From Prochlorococcus sp. AG-436-C14 (GTDB lineage Bacteria > Cyanobacteriota > Cyanobacteriia > PCC-6307 > Cyanobiaceae): a stretch of 64,000 bases of DNA. This document shows positions 53,372 through 62,143 of this stretch, in pieces. A model generated the notes under the pieces. The model did no database searches. It had not been told where the DNA came from and worked only from the letters and a program-made list of their open reading frames with translations. The stretch's first letter is position 1. Each line of letters opens with the position of its first letter. Position numbers and translations under genes: made by a program. Location: contig QCPD01000002.1 of the NCBI GenBank assembly GCA_003209755.1, forward strand, positions 1-64,000, given 5' to 3'.

Positions 53372-55261
53372 TTAGGCAGCTTCACCTAGCGCAATCTTTG
53401 CAAAAGAGAGAATCTTGTTAACAAATAATTGATGTTTTGAATTTAGATTCTCTGAAGTATTAGTTAAATCTGATCTAATGCACTGACCTTTAACGTTTGT
53501 AATTAAAATATTATTATCGTCTGTTAATTGACATTTGTATAATTTATTATGTAATACTAAATCTATTACTTTTTTATGAGTTTTAATATCTATAATATTT
53601 AATTGAAGTATGTTCGTTTTTTTCCATCTATTATTTTCAATGTAAAAGGCAATATCTATTATATCATTTTTCTTTAGTTGTAAAATCCCGTTCCATTTAA
53701 TTGCTTCTATTATTGAAGTACCATCATCTAGTATCATTTTTAAATGGTCACCTTTAAGTTTTAACACTTCTATTATTTTACATTTTCTTGACCAAAATAT
53801 TGGTGCTGGATTACTTATTCCAAATGGTCCAATCAAAGTTAATTGTCTATAGAAATCTTTATTTATTTCTTTAAAACTAACACAAGCATCTGGTTTTATA
53901 GTTTTGTTTAAATTAATATTTTTAAATTCAATAATAGCTATATTATTAAGCCTTTCCTTAAGCTTATGAATATTTTCTTCCTTTATAGAAAAGCCGGCAG
54001 CAGCAGAATGTCCTCCATGAGCTATTAGAAGATCATTACATTGATCTAAAGCTAGATTAACCTTTAAGAAATTATTAGATCTTATTGATCCTCTAAAGTT
54101 ACCATCATTTGCCTCTGCAAGTAATGCTGTTGGTAAATTAAATTTATCAACCATTCTTGAAGCTACAATACCAATAATTCCAGGATGCCATTCTCTATTC
54201 GTTAGCACTAAAAATTTTCTATCATTTCTATATTGACTATGTGCTATCTCTAATGCGTCTTGTTCAATTAATGATGTTATTAATTTTCTTTTTTTATTGG
54301 TATCAAAGCATTCTTTAGTAAGTATATCTATACAGTCTTTCGATTCATTTGTACAAAGATCTATTATAAGTTGTGGATCACCAATTCTACCAACTGCATT
54401 TATTAATGGAGCAATCTTAAAACCAATGTCCTCTGTAGATATTCCAATTTTATCCATAGATAACTTTTTCAATATAGATTTAATACCTTTATTTTTTGTA
54501 GTACTCATTTTTGGTAAGCATTCTTTAAGCCATTTTCTATTAGCTCCTTTTAGAGGTGCCATATCCGCAACAGTTCCAATACAAAAGAATTCATTTGCTG
54601 TAGTATCGCTAATATCAAAATTTAATTTTTTACATATATTTTTTGCTAATAGGTATGCAATTCCAACACCTGCTAAATATCTATATGGAGAGTTAATAGG
54701 TGTTCTATCAGGATGTATTAAAGAAAATATATCTAAAGGCAAATCAGGTATTTTATGGTGATCAGTGATAATTAAATCTATTCCAAGATCTTTAGATTTA
54801 TTAATTGCTTCAAATGCTGAGATACCATTGTCTACAGTAATAATAAGTCCTATTTTTTGATTGTTAATTTCATTTATCATTTTTAAATTTAATCCATATC
54901 CTTCATCTTGTCTTGATGGTATAAAAGGCTTAACTAACGCACCTAATTTTGATAATAGTTCAACTAAAAGAACTGTACTTGTAATACCATCTGCATCATA
55001 ATCACCACATATCGCAATCTGTTCTTTTCTATTGCATGCTTGAATTATTCTTAGTGTCGCTTTGTTTAAATCATTGAAATGTAACTCCGGATTAGGTAGT
55101 TCTGATGGAGTTATATATTCATCAAATTCATTATTTAAATCTATGCCTCTTCGAATTAAGACCTTTTTTAATGTGGTATTTAAATTAACATTAGCTAGTT
55201 CACCTTCATTTATTGGCTTAGGTAATATCCAATTTTTGACTTGATGATTATCTGTTTTCAA
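53372..55261 (-). CDS. recJ: Single-stranded-DNA exonuclease RecJ
   Basis: A 629-residue DHH-family nuclease. Motifs: G-D-Y-D-A-D-G-I-T near 86-94 (D-x-D-x-D-G), T-D-H-H-K-I-P near 165-171, and G-G-H-S-A-A-A-G-F in DHHA1 near 425-433. It degrades 5' single-stranded ends in recombination and mismatch repair. The C-terminal third is K/I-rich and AT-biased. Start ATG 55261, close to the HAD gene on the other strand, giving divergent promoters. Confidence 0.95.
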   Translation of the reverse strand: MKTDNHQVKNWILPKPINEGELANVNLNTTLKKVLIRRGIDLNNEFDEYITPSELPNPELHFNDLNKATLRIIQACNRKEQIAICGDYDADGITSTVLLVELLSKLGALVKPFIPSRQDEGYGLNLKMINEINNQKIGLIITVDNGISAFEAINKSKDLGIDLIITDHHKIPDLPLDIFSLIHPDRTPINSPYRYLAGVGIAYLLAKNICKKLNFDISDTTANEFFCIGTVADMAPLKGANRKWLKECLPKMSTTKNKGIKSILKKLSMDKIGISTEDIGFKIAPLINAVGRIGDPQLIIDLCTNESKDCIDILTKECFDTNKKRKLITSLIEQDALEIAHSQYRNDRKFLVLTNREWHPGIIGIVASRMVDKFNLPTALLAEANDGNFRGSIRSNNFLKVNLALDQCNDLLIAHGGHSAAAGFSIKEENIHKLKERLNNIAIIEFKNINLNKTIKPDACVSFKEINKDFYRQLTLIGPFGISNPAPIFWSRKCKIIEVLKLKGDHLKMILDDGTSIIEAIKWNGILQLKKNDIIDIAFYIENNRWKKTNILQLNIIDIKTHKKVIDLVLHNKLYKCQLTDDNNILITNVKGQCIRSDLTNTSENLNSKHQLFVNKILSFAKIALGEAA

Positions 55262-55322
55262 AAGCTTATCCTAGATTGATTCTTCAGTAAAAATAATTAT
55301 ATTTGGTATGTACCGAAATAAC

Positions 55323-56069
55323 ATGAATAAGTTAAAAGCAGTTTTTTGGGATGTAGATGGAACGATAGCTGACACTGAATTGTGTGGGCATAGAGTCGCT
55401 TTTAATTTGGCATTTAAGGATTTTGCTTTGGATTGGAATTGGAATGAGAACCAATATTTGGATCTTCTAAAAATTTCAGGAGGTTTTAACCGTATCGTAT
55501 ACTTTCGAAACAAAATAAATAGTGAACTTACGGATAGCGATTGTTCCAAAATTCAAACTAGAAAGCGTCTTCATTACAAGAATTTAATTAAATCTGGAAA
55601 CATCACTGTGAGAGAAGGAGTTTATAGGCTAATTAATGAGCTTTCATGTTTTGATATAGAGCAATTTATTGTTACTACTAGCGGTAGAGATTCCTTGGAA
55701 CCCTTTTTAAGAACCTCACTGAGTTCACATTTGAAATATTTTTCAGGAATAATTACATATGAAGATGTCAGTAAACATAAGCCATTCCCGGATGCATATC
55801 AGTTAGCACTTCAATTAAGTAAGAAGTCGGCAGGTAATTGTATTGCAATTGAGGACTCCTCGATTGGTGTTAAAGCCGCTAAGGCTGCAAATATTAATTG
55901 TCTTTTGACACTCCCCCCCTGGGCGCACTCTATTCAAAGTATTAACAGGAACGCAAATGCATGTGTTAATAGCCTTGGCAATGTCGATAAGCCCTCTAAA
56001 CTAATTTACGGCAAGAAATTAATAAGTAATAATGTTGATTTTAATTATCTGTCAAATATTATTAATTGA
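55323..56069 (+). CDS. HAD superfamily phosphatase (CbbY/Gph-type, 248 aa)
   Basis: D-V-D-G-T-I-A-D-T-E near residues 10-19 is motif I, with the acid/base D-x-D; T-T-S-G-R near 125-129 is motif II; the A-I-E-D-S-S-I-G-V block near 180-188 is the motif IV/III region. A two-helix cap between residues about 20 and 90 puts it in subfamily I (CbbY, beta-phosphoglucomutase or phosphoglycolate phosphatase). In phototrophs CbbY-type proteins remove xylulose-1,5-bisphosphate; the exact substrate is uncertain. ATG 55323 fits the motif better than upstream ATG. Confidence 0.88.
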   Translation: MNKLKAVFWDVDGTIADTELCGHRVAFNLAFKDFALDWNWNENQYLDLLKISGGFNRIVYFRNKINSELTDSDCSKIQTRKRLHYKNLIKSGNITVREGVYRLINELSCFDIEQFIVTTSGRDSLEPFLRTSLSSHLKYFSGIITYEDVSKHKPFPDAYQLALQLSKKSAGNCIAIEDSSIGVKAAKAANINCLLTLPPWAHSIQSINRNANACVNSLGNVDKPSKLIYGKKLISNNVDFNYLSNIIN

Positions 56070-56071
56070 AT

Positions 56072-56392
56072 ATGCAAAAAACTAAATTCACAAATTTTGT
56101 AGATTCACTTGCTAGATTTATCGATTCAACTATCACTGATTCCTGGTCTAAAAGAAGTGTTATATTACTTTCTTTACTTTTTGGTTTTTATTTTACCAAT
56201 AGTTTAATATCTTTTTTGTTAGATAAATCTATTAATACAATATTACTAGCTATTCTAATACTATTAATTATGGAAATATCAATCCGATCATCCCTTATAT
56301 CTAAATTTTCTTTGATTGTTATGTCTATTAATAGTTTTAGAATTGGTTCTACATATGCCCTAATCCTTGAAGCCTTTAAGCTTGGTTCTTAA
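56072..56392 (+). CDS. DUF565/Ycf20-like membrane protein (106 aa)
   Basis: Two hydrophobic helices (about residues 30-46 and 55-74) framed by W-S-K-R-S near residue 25 and a short tail with F-R-I-G-S-T-Y-A. This is the DUF565/Ycf20 profile found in cyanobacteria and plastids; Ycf20 influences thermal dissipation in algae, but the cyanobacterial role is unclear. ATG 56072 is chosen; a TTG at 56066 overlaps the HAD stop. Confidence 0.82.
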   Translation: MQKTKFTNFVDSLARFIDSTITDSWSKRSVILLSLLFGFYFTNSLISFLLDKSINTILLAILILLIMEISIRSSLISKFSLIVMSINSFRIGSTYALILEAFKLGS

Positions 56393-56398
56393 TTATCC

Positions 56399-56578
56399 TT
56401 AATCGGCTTCTTCATCGGATGTCTCATTCATTGGATAAACAAATCCCTGGGCTCTTCCAGTAAGTACTGATTTTCCAATTGATAAAGCTTTTTCTGCTGC
56501 TACAGCAGCTTTACCTTTCCAGGTAGCATGCCTTTGATTTCTCTTCCCTTTTGATGTTTTCTTCTTTGGTACAGCCAT
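56399..56578 (-). CDS. rpmF: 50S ribosomal protein L32
   Basis: A 59-residue protein starting [20 protein letters not shown], the canonical L32 N-terminus with a basic rRNA-binding segment; the C-terminal half is cyanobacterial-type and lacks the zinc cysteines present in some L32s. Missed by a 60-codon cut-off. Convergent with the DUF565 gene. Confidence 0.95.
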   Translation of the reverse strand: MAVPKKKTSKGKRNQRHATWKGKAAVAAEKALSIGKSVLTGRAQGFVYPMNETSDEEAD

Positions 56579-56750
56579 TTTTGCTCAACATTTACTGATT
56601 TTTTATTTTATAACGTCATGCTCCAATTTATCAAAAACCCTTGAGAAAAAACAAACTTCTTGTCTCTTTTTCTATATAAGCACAAGTTGGTTATCGTTTT
56701 GACTATAGTTTGTCTATAAATTCTTTTGAATTAGTTGATTTAATAATCAA

Positions 56751-58478
56751 ATGGATAAAAGCTATAGTCAATTATTAACGGATATTGAAAGTGGTGAAAT
56801 TATTTCTATTATTTTAATCCCAAATAGGAGAGAGGTTGTAGTTGAATTTACTAATGGAGAGACAAATATAATTCCGATTTTTTATAATGATCAGAAGATT
56901 CTTCGTCTATCTGACGAATATAATATTCCTCTTACTGTAAGAGATATTCAATCAGAACAGAGATTAGCTAATTTCATTACTGGTTTTGGATTTACATTAA
57001 TATTTGTTTTATCGCTTTCATTTTTAATAAGAAGATCAACCAAGTTATTGAATAATTTGCAGAGTTTTTCTGGTCGTTCCTTAGAGGTAAAAGATGATGT
57101 TGTTAAAAAATATACTTTTGATGATGTAGCTGGGTTAAATGAAGAATCTGATGAATTGAGAGAAATAGTATCTTTTTTAAAGAATCCACAGACATTGATC
57201 GACCTTGGAGCGAAAACTCCTAAGGGCGTTTTGCTGGTGGGACCTCCAGGAACTGGTAAGACACTTTTAGCTCGTGCAATTGCAGGAGAAGCAGATGTTC
57301 CTTTCTTTTCTATCTCTGCATCAGAATTTGTTGAAATGTTTGTTGGTGTTGGAGCTGGACGAGTTCGAGACTTATTTAAAAATGCAAAAGCAAAATCTCC
57401 TTGTATCGTTTTCATTGATGAAATTGACTCAATTGGACGACAAAGGGGAACTGGAATTGGAGGAGGTAATGATGAGAGAGAGCAAACATTAAATCAACTC
57501 CTAACTGAAATGGATGGATTCGTAGCGAATAATGGAGTGATAGTAATTGCAGCAACCAATAGGCCTGATGTTCTTGACAGAGCGTTAACAAGACCGGGTA
57601 GATTTGATCGTCGTATAGACATATCCCTTCCTGATCGAAAAGCTAGACATAAGATTTTGTCTGTGCATGCAAGAACAAAACCTTTATGTGATTCCGTGAA
57701 TCTTCAGGACTGGGCAACAATGACGCCTGGTTTCTCAGGAGCTGATTTGCAGAACCTTCTTAATGAGTCTGCAATTTATGCTGCTAGAAATAACAAATCC
57801 ATAATTAGCAATATTGAACTAGATAAGGCACTTGACAAAGCACGATTTGGATTATTGTCTAAGCCCCTCTCTGATCCCACTAAGAAAAGACAAATTGCTT
57901 ATCAGATCATTGGTAAAACGTTAGTAGCTTTATTAATACCAACACAAGATAAATTAGAAAAAATCTCATTATTTAAATCCATTGGAGACATTTCAGGTTT
58001 GACTTATTTCACTCCAGATGAGGAAACAATAGATAGCGGTCTTTTAACCAGGAGTTACATTTATAGTAAGATTGTTATTTCACTTGGTTCTAGGGCTGCT
58101 GAAATATTAGTTTTTGGTTCTAAGGAAGTTACACAAGGATCACAAAGGGATCTAGAAAATGTTTATTTTTGGGCTAATCAAATGGTTACTAAATTTGGTT
58201 TCTCAGATCTAGGTCCTATTGCATTTGAATCAGAAAGAAATTCTATTTTTTTAGGTAAGGATATCATGAAAAATAGAAAAGAATTTTCTCAAAAGACAAG
58301 CAAGAAGATTGATAGTCAGATAATAGCCATAGCAAATAATGCTATCCAACATGCAATTACACTTCTTTCAGATAAAGTTTCGTTGATGGATACTCTTGTT
58401 GATGAATTAATAGTTAATGAAACACTTGAATCTGAATATATTATTAATTCACTTAATTCATACCTTTCTACAACTTAA
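56751..58478 (+). CDS. FtsH homologue lacking the zinc-protease motif (575 aa)
   Basis: The AAA+ part is intact: Walker A G-P-P-G-T-G-K-T at 163-170, Walker B I-V-F-I-D-E-I-D near 218-225, pore loop F-V-G-V-G-A-G and second-region [18 protein letters not shown]. The M41 protease motif H-E-x-G-H is replaced by Q-I-I-G-K at 385-389, so zinc binding should be lost; the downstream aspartate region is retained (R-D-L-E-N). The first membrane helix of FtsH also seems to be missing; only one hydrophobic segment (about 73-93) is visible. A structural or unfoldase partner role, as in plastid FtsHi, is inferred. ATG 56751. Confidence 0.85.
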   Translation: MDKSYSQLLTDIESGEIISIILIPNRREVVVEFTNGETNIIPIFYNDQKILRLSDEYNIPLTVRDIQSEQRLANFITGFGFTLIFVLSLSFLIRRSTKLLNNLQSFSGRSLEVKDDVVKKYTFDDVAGLNEESDELREIVSFLKNPQTLIDLGAKTPKGVLLVGPPGTGKTLLARAIAGEADVPFFSISASEFVEMFVGVGAGRVRDLFKNAKAKSPCIVFIDEIDSIGRQRGTGIGGGNDEREQTLNQLLTEMDGFVANNGVIVIAATNRPDVLDRALTRPGRFDRRIDISLPDRKARHKILSVHARTKPLCDSVNLQDWATMTPGFSGADLQNLLNESAIYAARNNKSIISNIELDKALDKARFGLLSKPLSDPTKKRQIAYQIIGKTLVALLIPTQDKLEKISLFKSIGDISGLTYFTPDEETIDSGLLTRSYIYSKIVISLGSRAAEILVFGSKEVTQGSQRDLENVYFWANQMVTKFGFSDLGPIAFESERNSIFLGKDIMKNRKEFSQKTSKKIDSQIIAIANNAIQHAITLLSDKVSLMDTLVDELIVNETLESEYIINSLNSYLSTT

Positions 58479-58497
58479 GTTTAATTATTAATTACTT

Positions 58498-59094
58498 TTA
58501 CAGTGCTGAAAAGTATTCCTTACTTCCTTTAGGGTCTTCTTTCATGGTTTTGTCGCCAGGAGTCCAGCCTGCAGGACATACTTCGTCAGGATGAGATTCA
58601 ACATATTGGTATGCTTGTAGGATTCTAAGAGTTTCATCAATATTTCTTCCAACAGGTGCTTTGTTGATAGTTGAATGCATAATTGTTCCACTTGGGTTAA
58701 TTATAAATAATCCTCTGTCAGCTTCTCCATCGTCATTTAATACATTATAAGATTGGCAAATTTCACGCTTAAGATCCGATACAAGAGGATAGTTAATATC
58801 ACCAATCCCTCCCTCATTACGGGGTGTTTGAATCCAAGCTAGGTGAGTAAATTTACTATCGACTGAAACACCTAAAACTTCAGTGTTTTTGCTACTAAAA
58901 TCGCTATATCTGTCGCTGAAAGCAGTTATTTCAGTAGGGCATACAAATGTAAAGTCTAGTGGATAGAAAAATAGAACCACATACTTTCCTCTGTACTGAG
59001 AGAGCGTTATGTCCTTAAATTCTTGATCAACAACTGCCGTAGCAGCAAAATCAGGAGCTTGCATTCCTACTCTTAGGCACTCATTTGACGTCAT
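58498..59094 (-). CDS. 2-Cys peroxiredoxin (198 aa)
   Basis: A typical 2-Cys peroxiredoxin: [11 protein letters not shown] with peroxidatic C52 and resolving C173 in [11 protein letters not shown] near the C-terminus. It reduces H2O2 and alkyl peroxides with thioredoxin. The G-G-I-G and Y-F motifs are present in part, so it may be sensitive to over-oxidation. Convergent with the FtsH homologue. Important in a genus lacking catalase. Confidence 0.95.
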   Translation of the reverse strand: MTSNECLRVGMQAPDFAATAVVDQEFKDITLSQYRGKYVVLFFYPLDFTFVCPTEITAFSDRYSDFSSKNTEVLGVSVDSKFTHLAWIQTPRNEGGIGDINYPLVSDLKREICQSYNVLNDDGEADRGLFIINPSGTIMHSTINKAPVGRNIDETLRILQAYQYVESHPDEVCPAGWTPGDKTMKEDPKGSKEYFSAL

Positions 59095-59216
59095 GGAATT
59101 TGTTTCGTATTTTGATTGGTTTGGAGAGTGAAGAACTTCCCCTATTCCTCTTTATAATTTATCATGTAAAGACAGATAAAATTTCTCTTTCTATCTAAGA
59201 AGCACAATCTACAAAA

Positions 59217-59630
59217 ATGAATGAACCTATAAGTTGGGACCCATCACTAGTTAAAAAATTTAGTTCTTCTAATCATTATAAGTTATTAAATCAGTTAAGA
59301 AATGAGGTTAAAAAGTATCCTTTAAATAATAAGAAAAAAACAATCACGAATCGAACCTCTGAAACAATTATAGAAACCAAAAACAACTCAAATAGTTCAC
59401 ACTCACACAATATTTCATTACCTAATATTCCTAGTCAGAGTAATCAAGCAGATATCAATAAATCATCTGTGAACTTTAATAATGCCAAAAATTTCTCTAT
59501 ATATAAACAAGTTAGTAATAATAAGCTTAGTCAAAATAATGAAAATTACTTTGCTGGGCAATCTAAATCAATTGATGACTCTTCGCCCCCATCATTTAAA
59601 GAACGTCTAAATCAAGTAGATATGAAATAA
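59217..59630 (+). CDS. Asparagine/serine-rich hypothetical protein (137 aa)
   Basis: The N-terminus (E-P-I-S-W-D-P-S-L-V-K-K-F-S-S-S-N-H-Y-K-L-L-N-Q-L-R) and C-terminus (P-S-F-K-E-R-L-N-Q-V) look conserved and structured, with a low-complexity N/S/K/Q linker of about 80 residues between. This layout recurs in marine picocyanobacteria; the linker length varies. No membrane segment. Function unknown. Divergent from the peroxiredoxin gene. Confidence 0.7.
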   Translation: MNEPISWDPSLVKKFSSSNHYKLLNQLRNEVKKYPLNNKKKTITNRTSETIIETKNNSNSSHSHNISLPNIPSQSNQADINKSSVNFNNAKNFSIYKQVSNNKLSQNNENYFAGQSKSIDDSSPPSFKERLNQVDMK

Positions 59631-59752
59631 TATTATCTTTAAAAATTTTTAACATTATCTAGTATTAGTTAACAAGAAAATATTAATGAATAAAAATTTA
59701 GAAAATTCTAACAATTAGTTTCTGTTGACTAGGGTTTCAACTTTGGTTGAAA

Positions 59753-59826
59753 TGTCAGTGGAGAGACTTGAACTCTCGACCTCAGCGTTATGAATGCTGT
59801 GCTCTAACCGGCTGAGCTACACTGAC
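59753..59826 (-). tRNA. tRNA-Met (anticodon CAU)
   Basis: A 74-base cloverleaf on the minus strand: a 7-bp acceptor stem (G-T-C-A-G-T-G with C-A-C-T-G-A-C), a D arm with G-C-T-C-A-G-C-C-G-G-T-T-A-G-A-G-C, an anticodon loop T-T-C-A-T-A-A carrying CAT, and a T arm with G-A-G-A-G-T-T-C-A-A-G-T-C-T-C-T-C. The last anticodon-stem pair is a mismatch. An elongator Met tRNA is most likely; a tRNA-Ile with modified CAU cannot be excluded. CCA is not encoded. Confidence 0.93.
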
Positions 59827-60284
59827 TCAATGAAACCTATATGAATAACAGATTAAGCCTTGACTGTTTCCAAGAAAATTTTCTTGAAACATAGTTATCG
59901 AATCTGCTAGTAAAAGGGTTTCGCTCAACATGATAATTCAGTATGGTCTTCAAAGGAAGAAATCTTTAGATCTAAATTATTTTCAACTCTCTGAATAGTA
60001 TCAAGGAATTGAATTTGTGGCTTTGCGCGATCAAAGTATTAAAGAAATGTTAAACCGTTACTAATGAATATAGATTATAGCTATTATAAATAGCATAAAA
60101 ATATATATAGCATAGGATAACTGGTGAAATTTGTCTTTAGTTAATGTATCGCTTTTAGATATTGAATTACGAAACTAAGATGAAATTATTTCTTCAGCAT
60201 GTAAAGCAAACAGAAAGAGAATATTAAAGATTTTTAATTTGTTTTAGAGATGTAGTAAATGTAAAATATAGAAATAGGTTATTT
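59827..60284. other. Spacer with a palindrome at 59866-59890
   Basis: About 460 bases without a supported gene. G-T-T-T-C-C-A-A-G-A-A-A-A followed by T-T-T-T-C-T-T-G-A-A-A-C at 59866-59890 forms a near-perfect palindrome with a one-base bulge, located at the 5' side of the tRNA, so it could be a regulatory or replication element rather than a tRNA terminator. Short frames here (22 codons at most) are not called. Confidence 0.4.
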
Positions 60285-60473
60285 ATGAGTAGTAATTACT
60301 TAAACGCATATCAGCCTTTACTTGATTATCCCGATAAAATTACCTACACCAAAATCTCTAAGGTTTCATATCTTCTGAAATTGAAGGCACAATGTAATTC
60401 ATTATCTGATTTGGATAGAAAGCATAAAGCATGGGGCCAAAATAATCTTGCACAAATTGACCCATCTGCATAA
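60285..60473 (+). CDS. Hypothetical protein (62 aa)
   Basis: A 62-residue soluble protein with N-Y-L-N-A-Y-Q-P-L-L-D-Y-P-D-K near the start, then L-K-L-K-A-Q-C-N-S-L-S-D-L-D-R-K-H-K-A-W and G-Q-N-N-L-A. No membrane helix. Family not recognised; composition is coding-like. Confidence 0.5.
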   Translation: MSSNYLNAYQPLLDYPDKITYTKISKVSYLLKLKAQCNSLSDLDRKHKAWGQNNLAQIDPSA

Positions 60474-60553
60474 AAATTAGTAATACCGTATAAATTTGTT
60501 TTTATTAATTAAAAATTAATTCAAATAACGATTTAATTTTTTAATTAATATTG

Positions 60554-60582
60554 TTGTCAAAACAAAAAAACATTGCTATGAA
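60554..60582 (+). promoter_or_regulatory. Consensus-like promoter for a small RNA
   Basis: T-T-G-T-C-A at 60554-60559 and T-A-T-G-A-A at 60577-60582 separated by exactly 17 bases, an unusually good sigma-70-type pair in this window. The predicted start is about 60587-60589, at the base of the hairpin next to it. Confidence 0.6.
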
Positions 60583-60586
60583 TTTA

Positions 60587-60643
60587 TTGAGGGTGATCGG
60601 AACATTATGAAGCTTCCCCAACAGTTAGCTTCGTCATCCTCAA
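60587..60643 (+). ncRNA. Candidate structured small RNA
   Basis: An outer stem T-T-G-A-G-G-G-T-G with C-A-T-C-C-T-C-A-A (9 bp with one wobble) and an inner stem A-T-G-A-A-G-C-T with A-G-C-T-T-C-G-T (8 bp with one wobble), linked by a 10-base bulge T-C-G-G-A-A-C-A-T-T on the 5' side. The element begins where the promoter predicts and has no ORF. The bulge motif G-G-A-A-C-A recalls but does not equal the conserved G-G-A-A-A-C-A of the Yfr2 family. It lacks a T tract, so the 3' end is open. Confidence 0.5.
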
Positions 60644-60791
60644 TCATTTAAGTATTTATTCATTCTTCAATCCATTTGTTTATTAGTCTCCAACTTTTTC
60701 TAGTATGAATCGGTTTACATAAAACAATTGATCAATGTCTATCTTAAATAGGTAAAAATTGATGAATTATTCTTGCATTTTATCCAATAAA

Positions 60792-61148
60792 TCATTTTTT
60801 TGGGATATATTGATCACCAGGAGTTGGCCAACTCCACATTGCATTTAGATTTTTTACTTACTTTATCCAAATTATATAACCTGTCCTTACCTATATAAAT
60901 TCGTGATATTCCACTAAGCCTAAATTGACATTTAGTACTTAAAAATAGCCAACATATTTCTACGTTAATATTCAAATTTAATTCATTAATCCTTTGACTT
61001 CTTGTATCAGTATATATTGCCATTTCGCAAGATTCACTCCATCCTCTAAAACCGACGTTCTAACCCTAGGAGTATTATCAATTCAAATTGTGGCTAGTTG
61101 AACCAATCTTGATGAAATAAATTTGATTCTTTTCTCTGCGCCGAACAT
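60792..61148 (-). pseudogene. Decayed pyridoxamine-5'-phosphate oxidase-like gene (Alr4036 type)
   Basis: Three frames together encode a flavin-binding split-barrel protein: Q-L-A-T-I, then a stop in place of a codon before I-D-N-T-P-R-V-R-T (near 61080), a frame change at a T run near 61050 leading to F-R-G-W-S-E-S-C-E-M, then I-Y-T-D-T-R-S-Q-R (near 61010) and E-I-C-W-L-F...C-Q-F-R-L-S-G, and a second frame change at an A6 run near 60860 leading to M-W-S-W-P-T-P-G-D-Q-Y. At least one stop and two indels make it a pseudogene. Intact relatives are about 180-200 residues; this remnant covers most of it. Confidence 0.75.
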
Positions 61149-61294
61149 ATATGAAATAACAATAGAGGCATAATAGTAATATCTTCTAAATTATTAAAAG
61201 GTTTATCAAAAATAAAAATAATTTTGAAAGCTAATTAACTTAAAAATTATAGTGAATAAGTTAATTTAATTTATTAATTATAAAATAGTTGATT

Positions 61295-61435
61295 TTAGTG
61301 TTCATCGTCTTCATTCCCAATCCTAACTTCGACACCAACAAAGGTTGCAAATAAAACTATTACTAGTCCAACTATAGATTTCCATAAGCCAATATGTATT
61401 ACAGGCTCGGGAGATTGGAAGAAGTCTGGAATCAT
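61295..61435 (-). CDS. Small single-helix membrane protein (46 aa)
   Basis: A 46-codon ORF below usual limits: P-D-F-F-Q-S-P-E-P-V-I-H-I-G-L-W-K-S-I, one helix (V-G-L-V-I-V-L-F-A-T-F-V-G-V) and a charged tail E-V-R-I-G-N-E-D-D-E-H. It follows copy D of the two-cysteine family by 15 bases on the same strand. Family unknown; good coding character. Confidence 0.5.
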   Translation of the reverse strand: MIPDFFQSPEPVIHIGLWKSIVGLVIVLFATFVGVEVRIGNEDDEH

Positions 61436-61450
61436 ATATTAATAATACAT

Positions 61451-61672
61451 CTATTTATCTACTTCCCAATCTTCTTCAGCCTTATCCAGTAAGTCCTCAA
61501 CGGTATTATCAAAAGTTTCAGCTACTGATCTTAGCATTTTTGAAATTGTCTCGTCTGGGCAAGCAAGATCTTTTTGTATTCCTTCGGCACAGTCTTTAAT
61601 TTCTTCCCATGCATCTACCAATACTTGAGAATCAACTGGTTTCCAATCTTCTGTCATAGATACTCTCCCCAT
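61451..61672 (-). CDS. Small I-x3-C family protein, copy D (73 aa)
   Basis: A 73-residue acidic soluble protein with W-E-E-I-K-D-C-A-E-G-I-Q-K-D-L-A-C-P-D-E, aligned with copies A, B and C; here the first cysteine is one residue earlier and the threonine is leucine. The helix that follows (I-S-K-M-L-R-S-V-A-E-T-F) is particularly close to copies B and C. ATG at codon 6 is an alternative start. Longer C-terminal acidic tail than the other members. Confidence 0.6.
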   Translation of the reverse strand: MGRVSMTEDWKPVDSQVLVDAWEEIKDCAEGIQKDLACPDETISKMLRSVAETFDNTVEDLLDKAEEDWEVDK

Positions 61673-61781
61673 TCGGGTAGATAATGGAACAATAAAATAT
61701 TAGCTTTTACTTAGTTAAATACTGTCTTGGTTTCTTCATTTAAATGAAATGAGCTGGCTCAACTGCTAATTTCCTTTTGTT

Positions 61782-61937
61782 ATGACAAAATCAAAAGAAA
61801 AAATTCAGATTCTTCGCGCAAAGGCAGAGGCGTCGCTGAATAAAACTGCACAGTTACAACAAGCTTTAGCACAACTAGAAGCAACCCTTACAAGAAAGGA
61901 AAATCAAAAGGTTACTGAGAAGTCCAAAAAATCATAG
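61782..61937 (+). CDS. 51-residue coiled-coil protein, copy 1
   Basis: A 51-residue helical protein: K-E-K-I-Q-I-L-R-A-K-A-E-A-S-L-N-K-T-A, then L-Q-Q-A-L-A-Q-L-E-A-T-L, then R-K-E-N-Q-K-V. A second copy of exactly the same length at 62408 shares the A-E-x-S-L-x-K-T-A-x-L-Q-Q-x-L-A-Q-x-E-A-x-L core. Probably a small coiled-coil or structural protein; function unknown. Confidence 0.65.
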   Translation: MTKSKEKIQILRAKAEASLNKTAQLQQALAQLEATLTRKENQKVTEKSKKS

Positions 61938-62028
61938 ATTTTCTGTGTCAAGAAGTTTCAAACTTTTAATTCTTATTTACGTATTTTTAAAAACAACTAT
62001 AAATAAATATATAGAATGAATTTTTATC

Positions 62029-62088
62029 ATGCTTTTGCCAAAGCCAGTTAGACCTGTTGATTCTGAAAAGAAAGGAAAGGATGATTAG
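62029..62088 (+). CDS. Possible 19-residue peptide
   Basis: A 19-codon frame M-L-L-P-K-P-V-R-P-V-D-S-E-K-K then K-D-D, with proline-rich start and charged end, 56 bases before a strong terminator. It lies between the two 51-residue paralogues. It may be a real micropeptide, but the length gives little statistical weight. Confidence 0.3.
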   Translation: MLLPKPVRPVDSEKKGKDD

Positions 62089-62143
62089 TTATTAATTTAT
62101 CCTTTGTATTGATTTTAAAAATTTTTTTTGATTTTAAATTATT

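Noticed and set aside
54297-54761. 154-codon plus-strand frame inside recJ
   Set aside because: Antisense shadow; no independent motif.
59753-59826. tRNA-Met as an integration site for a genomic island
   Set aside because: The tRNA 3' end faces the core peroxiredoxin side within a few hundred bases, and no integrase or direct repeat of the tRNA 3' end was seen.
60587-60643. Firm assignment of the small RNA to the Yfr2 family
   Set aside because: The conserved core as I recall it, G-G-A-A-A-C-A, is one base different, and the rest could not be compared without a covariance search.
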